From Bacillota bacterium (GTDB taxonomy: Bacteria; Bacillota; UBA4882; UBA8346), in assembly GCA_023417475.1 (NCBI GenBank), contig JAEZFP010000037.1:1-6696 (forward strand): DNA of 6,696 nucleotides, read 5' to 3'. The notes beneath the pieces were generated by a model. That model made no database searches. It was given only the letters and a program-made list of their open reading frames with translations, and was not told the origin of the DNA. Position 1 is the stretch's first letter; each line of letters opens with the position of its first letter. The translations under genes were made by a program, and so were the position numbers. This document shows positions 4,478 to 6,696 of this stretch, piece by piece.

Positions 4478-5515
4478 ATGAGACAGGTCTTAATGATTGA
4501 GGCAGACCCGGAGGTACAGAAGCTGGTAACCCGTGCTCTTGAGGGAAGGGTAGAGCTTTTCATAGCAGAGACAAAGGAGGCTTGCTACAGCTTTTTATCT
4601 GAGCATCAGCCCGAGCTAATTCTGATGTCAGCTGCGGTAACAGGAAGGGATGGAATAAAGCTATACCGTGAATTTCTAAAGCCTCCCTACGGGAAGGATA
4701 TCCCCGTACTTCTTCTTAAGAGATGGTCTGAGCCAGCCATGGAGGAGGGGGCATACAGCCTCGGATATGCGGACCTGATCACTGTGCCCTGCTCTGAAGC
4801 AGTCATTATCAACCGGGTCAATATTTTTCTGGAGCTACAGGCTTCTCGAACCAATGCTCTGAAGTATATGGTCTATCAGGACACGATCTCTGTCAGCATC
4901 GCGGAGCTGGTAGAATGCCGTGATACTACGACCGGCGGTCATCTAAAGAATACTACGGCATATTATAAGCTTCTCCTCGAGGAAGTTACTAAGAGAGAGG
5001 AGTTTAGGGGAAGGATTCCTGAGGAGGATGTAAGAGATCTCATTCGTTCCGCACCTCTGCATGATATCGGGAAAATCGGTATTAACGACGAAATACTCAA
5101 AAAGGCCTCTCCACTGGACTTTAATGAGTTTGAATATATAAAGACCCATACCATCCTGGCAAAGGATACCTTCGAGAAGATTATGAAGGAAACCGGTGAA
5201 TCCCGCTTCCTGGTTCTCGCCAGGGATTTGGCTTATTGCCATCACGAGAGATGGGATGGTACGGGCTATCCCAACGGACTGAAGGGAGAGGAGATTCCCT
5301 TCTATGTGAGGATTCTAACCGTTGCAGATGTCTATGATGCACTAACCTCCCGCCGAACCTATAAGAAGGCCTTCACCCACGAAGAGGCAGTGGAGATTAT
5401 CCGTCAGGGGAGGGGAACCCTGTTTGACCCGGAAATAGTCGATCTTTTTCTTCAGATGAAGGATCAATTCCAGCAGGCACTGGGAAGGAAATACAAAAAC
5501 AGTGCAGAAAGCTAG
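4478..5515 (+). CDS. HD-GYP cyclic-di-GMP phosphodiesterase with a degenerate receiver domain
   Basis: The 345-residue protein starts at ATG 4478, seven bases after GAGGTG; the GTG at 4442 lacks a site. Residues 1-120 have the CheY-like receiver pattern (VLMIEADPE, PELILM...GRDG), but the phospho-acceptor Asp is Ser51, the acidic pair is E8-A9 and the conserved Lys is Val103, so it should not be phosphorylated. Residues about 135-335 form a complete HD-GYP domain: H155, HD 195-196, H224, HH 255-256, D284 and the signature ERWDGTGYP. HD-GYP enzymes hydrolyse c-di-GMP to pGpG or GMP with a two- or three-metal centre in the cytoplasm. Control is therefore probably by protein contact or a ligand rather than by a histidine kinase, and none is nearby. 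The gene shares a transcript with dnaX, 14 bases downstream. Confidence 0.93.
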   Translation: MRQVLMIEADPEVQKLVTRALEGRVELFIAETKEACYSFLSEHQPELILMSAAVTGRDGIKLYREFLKPPYGKDIPVLLLKRWSEPAMEEGAYSLGYADLITVPCSEAVIINRVNIFLELQASRTNALKYMVYQDTISVSIAELVECRDTTTGGHLKNTTAYYKLLLEEVTKREEFRGRIPEEDVRDLIRSAPLHDIGKIGINDEILKKASPLDFNEFEYIKTHTILAKDTFEKIMKETGESRFLVLARDLAYCHHERWDGTGYPNGLKGEEIPFYVRILTVADVYDALTSRRTYKKAFTHEEAVEIIRQGRGTLFDPEIVDLFLQMKDQFQQALGRKYKNSAES

Positions 5516-5529
5516 AAAGGAAGCTGTTT

Positions 5530-6696
5530 ATGTCATATACGGCTCTTTACAGAAAGTTTCGTCCGGACAATTTTAATGATGTTAAGGGACAGGACCATAT
5601 CGTAACAACCTTAAGAAATCAGATAAAAGCCGGTAGGATCGGACATGCTTATTTGTTTACAGGGACCAGGGGAACCGGTAAGACGACCGTGGCTAAGCTG
5701 TTAGCCAAGGTCGTTAATTGTGAGAACCCGGTCGATGGCAATCCCTGCAATGAATGCAGCATGTGCAAAGGGATAGCGGCGCAGACCTCCATGAATGTGA
5801 TTGAAATCGACGCTGCCTCCAATAACGGTGTGGACAATGTGCGTGAGATCGTAGATGAGGTCAGGTATTCCCCGACCGAAGGCAAGTATAAGGTGTATAT
5901 CATTGACGAGGTGCATATGCTTTCCACGGGCGCCTTTAACGCCTTATTAAAAACCATAGAGGAACCGCCCTCCTATGTTATCTTCATCCTTGCCACCACG
6001 GAGGTCCATAAGATTCCGGTCACCATATTATCCAGATGTCAGAGGTATGATTTCAAACGAATTTCGATAGATACCATCGCTGCCCGGATGGCAGAGCTGA
6101 TGCAGGAGGAGAACATCGAGGTGGAGGAGAAGGCGCTCCGCTATGTTGCCCGAGTGGCTGACGGATCCCTCCGAGATGGTTTAAGCCTGCTGGATCAATG
6201 CATCTCCTTCTATCTGGGAAAGAAGCTTACCTATGACAATGTCCTTGAGGTGCTCGGCGCAGTGGACACCGAAGTGTTCTCGAAGCTTCTGACTCATATC
6301 AAGAAGCAGGATGTGGCATCCTGCATTCAGGTATTGGAGGAGATAGAAAGCAACGGACGGGAGCTGGGCCAATTTACCGTAGACTTCATCTGGTATCTAA
6401 GAAATCTTCTTCTGCTTAAGACGACGGAGGGAGTATCTGATATGATAACGGAGATCTCCACAGAGAATCTTCTGCTCTTGAAGCAGGAGGCTGGGAGGAT
6501 AGAAGAACAGACCATCATGCGCTTTATCAGGGTGTTCACTGAGCTATCCAATCAGATCCGTTATGCAGCAAGAAAGCGAGTTCTGATCGAGATAGCGATC
6601 ATCAAGCTGTGCAGGCCGGAGATGGAGCAGCAATATGATTCCCTGCTGGAACGGTTGAAGCATCTGGAGGAGAGGCTGGAAAGCGGTGCGATAGTG
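5530..6696 (+). CDS. dnaX: DNA polymerase III subunit gamma/tau (clamp loader), 3' end outside window
   Basis: The frame is open to the window end, giving 389 residues of a protein usually above 500. AAAGGAAG (5516-5523) is six bases before ATG 5530. Visible features: N-terminal MSYTALYRKFRP typical of DnaX, Walker A GTRGTGKT (45-52), zinc-binding cysteines C64, C73, C76 and C79, Walker B IIDEVHML (124-131), sensor 1 LATTE (154-158), SRC motif 168-170 with the arginine finger R169, and the GSLRDGLSLLDQ sensor 2 region followed by the collar domain. The protein is the ATPase motor that loads the sliding clamp and, as tau, tethers polymerase and helicase. It lies 14 bases after the HD-GYP gene with no room for a separate promoter. 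Any frameshift site making gamma would be beyond the window. No SRP RNA gene is seen upstream, unlike in Bacillus. Confidence 0.97.
   Translation, partial: MSYTALYRKFRPDNFNDVKGQDHIVTTLRNQIKAGRIGHAYLFTGTRGTGKTTVAKLLAKVVNCENPVDGNPCNECSMCKGIAAQTSMNVIEIDAASNNGVDNVREIVDEVRYSPTEGKYKVYIIDEVHMLSTGAFNALLKTIEEPPSYVIFILATTEVHKIPVTILSRCQRYDFKRISIDTIAARMAELMQEENIEVEEKALRYVARVADGSLRDGLSLLDQCISFYLGKKLTYDNVLEVLGAVDTEVFSKLLTHIKKQDVASCIQVLEEIESNGRELGQFTVDFIWYLRNLLLLKTTEGVSDMITEISTENLLLLKQEAGRIEEQTIMRFIRVFTELSNQIRYAARKRVLIEIAIIKLCRPEMEQQYDSLLERLKHLEERLESGAIV

Noticed and set aside
4351..4563. A 70-codon minus-strand frame over the HD-GYP promoter region
   Set aside because: It is antisense to a strong promoter and gene start, with no ribosome binding site and a random-looking product.
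4298..5529. SRP RNA gene expected upstream of dnaX by analogy with Bacillus
   Set aside because: No GGAAGCAGC-type apical motif or long hairpin is present between the lipoprotein and dnaX; the space is taken by the HD-GYP gene.
5649..6551. Several minus-strand frames within dnaX
   Set aside because: All are antisense shadows of a highly conserved gene with intact motifs in the plus-strand frame.
1..6696. CRISPR array, insertion sequence or transposase
   Set aside because: No regularly spaced repeats of 24-40 bases, no transposase reading frame and no matching terminal inverted repeats were seen; the 16-bp array at 1952-2012 has no spacers.

Overview
The window looks like a low-to-mid G+C, spore-forming Clostridia chromosome, most probably Lachnospiraceae. 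This rests on gene content and style: a SpoIIQ-like degenerate LytM protein, a NiaR repressor of the Firmicutes/Thermotoga type, a short Lachnospiraceae-style hypothetical protein, Gram-positive type DnaX, strong AGGAGG-like ribosome binding sites and a tRNA without encoded CCA. The taxonomic call is an inference.

Left part (1-740): the 3' end of an A/T-rich Rad50/SbcC-like ABC ATPase gene, then an A/T-rich spacer, then a compact block (551-669) in which almost every base belongs to an inverted repeat. That block includes two interleaved arms that could form an H-type pseudoknot and a hairpin with a U-tract on the minus strand. A strong two-way terminator (689-733) separates it from a minus-strand tRNA-Gly(CCC) at 741-811. 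A near copy of the tRNA 3' end lies at 568-583. The different base composition, the truncated or foreign-looking ATPase and the tRNA 3' end pointing at it suggest the edge of a genomic island inserted at tRNA-Gly.

Middle part (812-2640): a membrane-anchored M23/LytM-fold protein whose zinc ligands are all replaced (SpoIIQ-like), a clear intrinsic terminator, a 16-bp tandem repeat, and niaR on the minus strand (niacin-responsive repressor of NAD synthesis) with its own promoter.

Right part (2640-6696): a roughly 490-base non-coding region with direct repeats, a perfect 14-bp palindrome at a promoter and a long foldable leader. It precedes a two-gene unit, an 89-aa protein of unknown function coupled to an M15-type D,D-carboxypeptidase lipoprotein. 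A good extended -10 promoter, preceded by a cluster of TACAG half-sites, then drives an HD-GYP cyclic-di-GMP phosphodiesterase with a non-phosphorylatable receiver domain. Fourteen bases later comes dnaX (DNA polymerase III tau/gamma), which runs off the window.

Working picture: the right side is ordinary core chromosome (envelope remodelling, NAD regulation, c-di-GMP turnover, replication). The left side is an accessory edge. The least explained pieces are the structured block at 551-669, the long leader at 2780-3072 and the pseudo-receiver of the HD-GYP protein.
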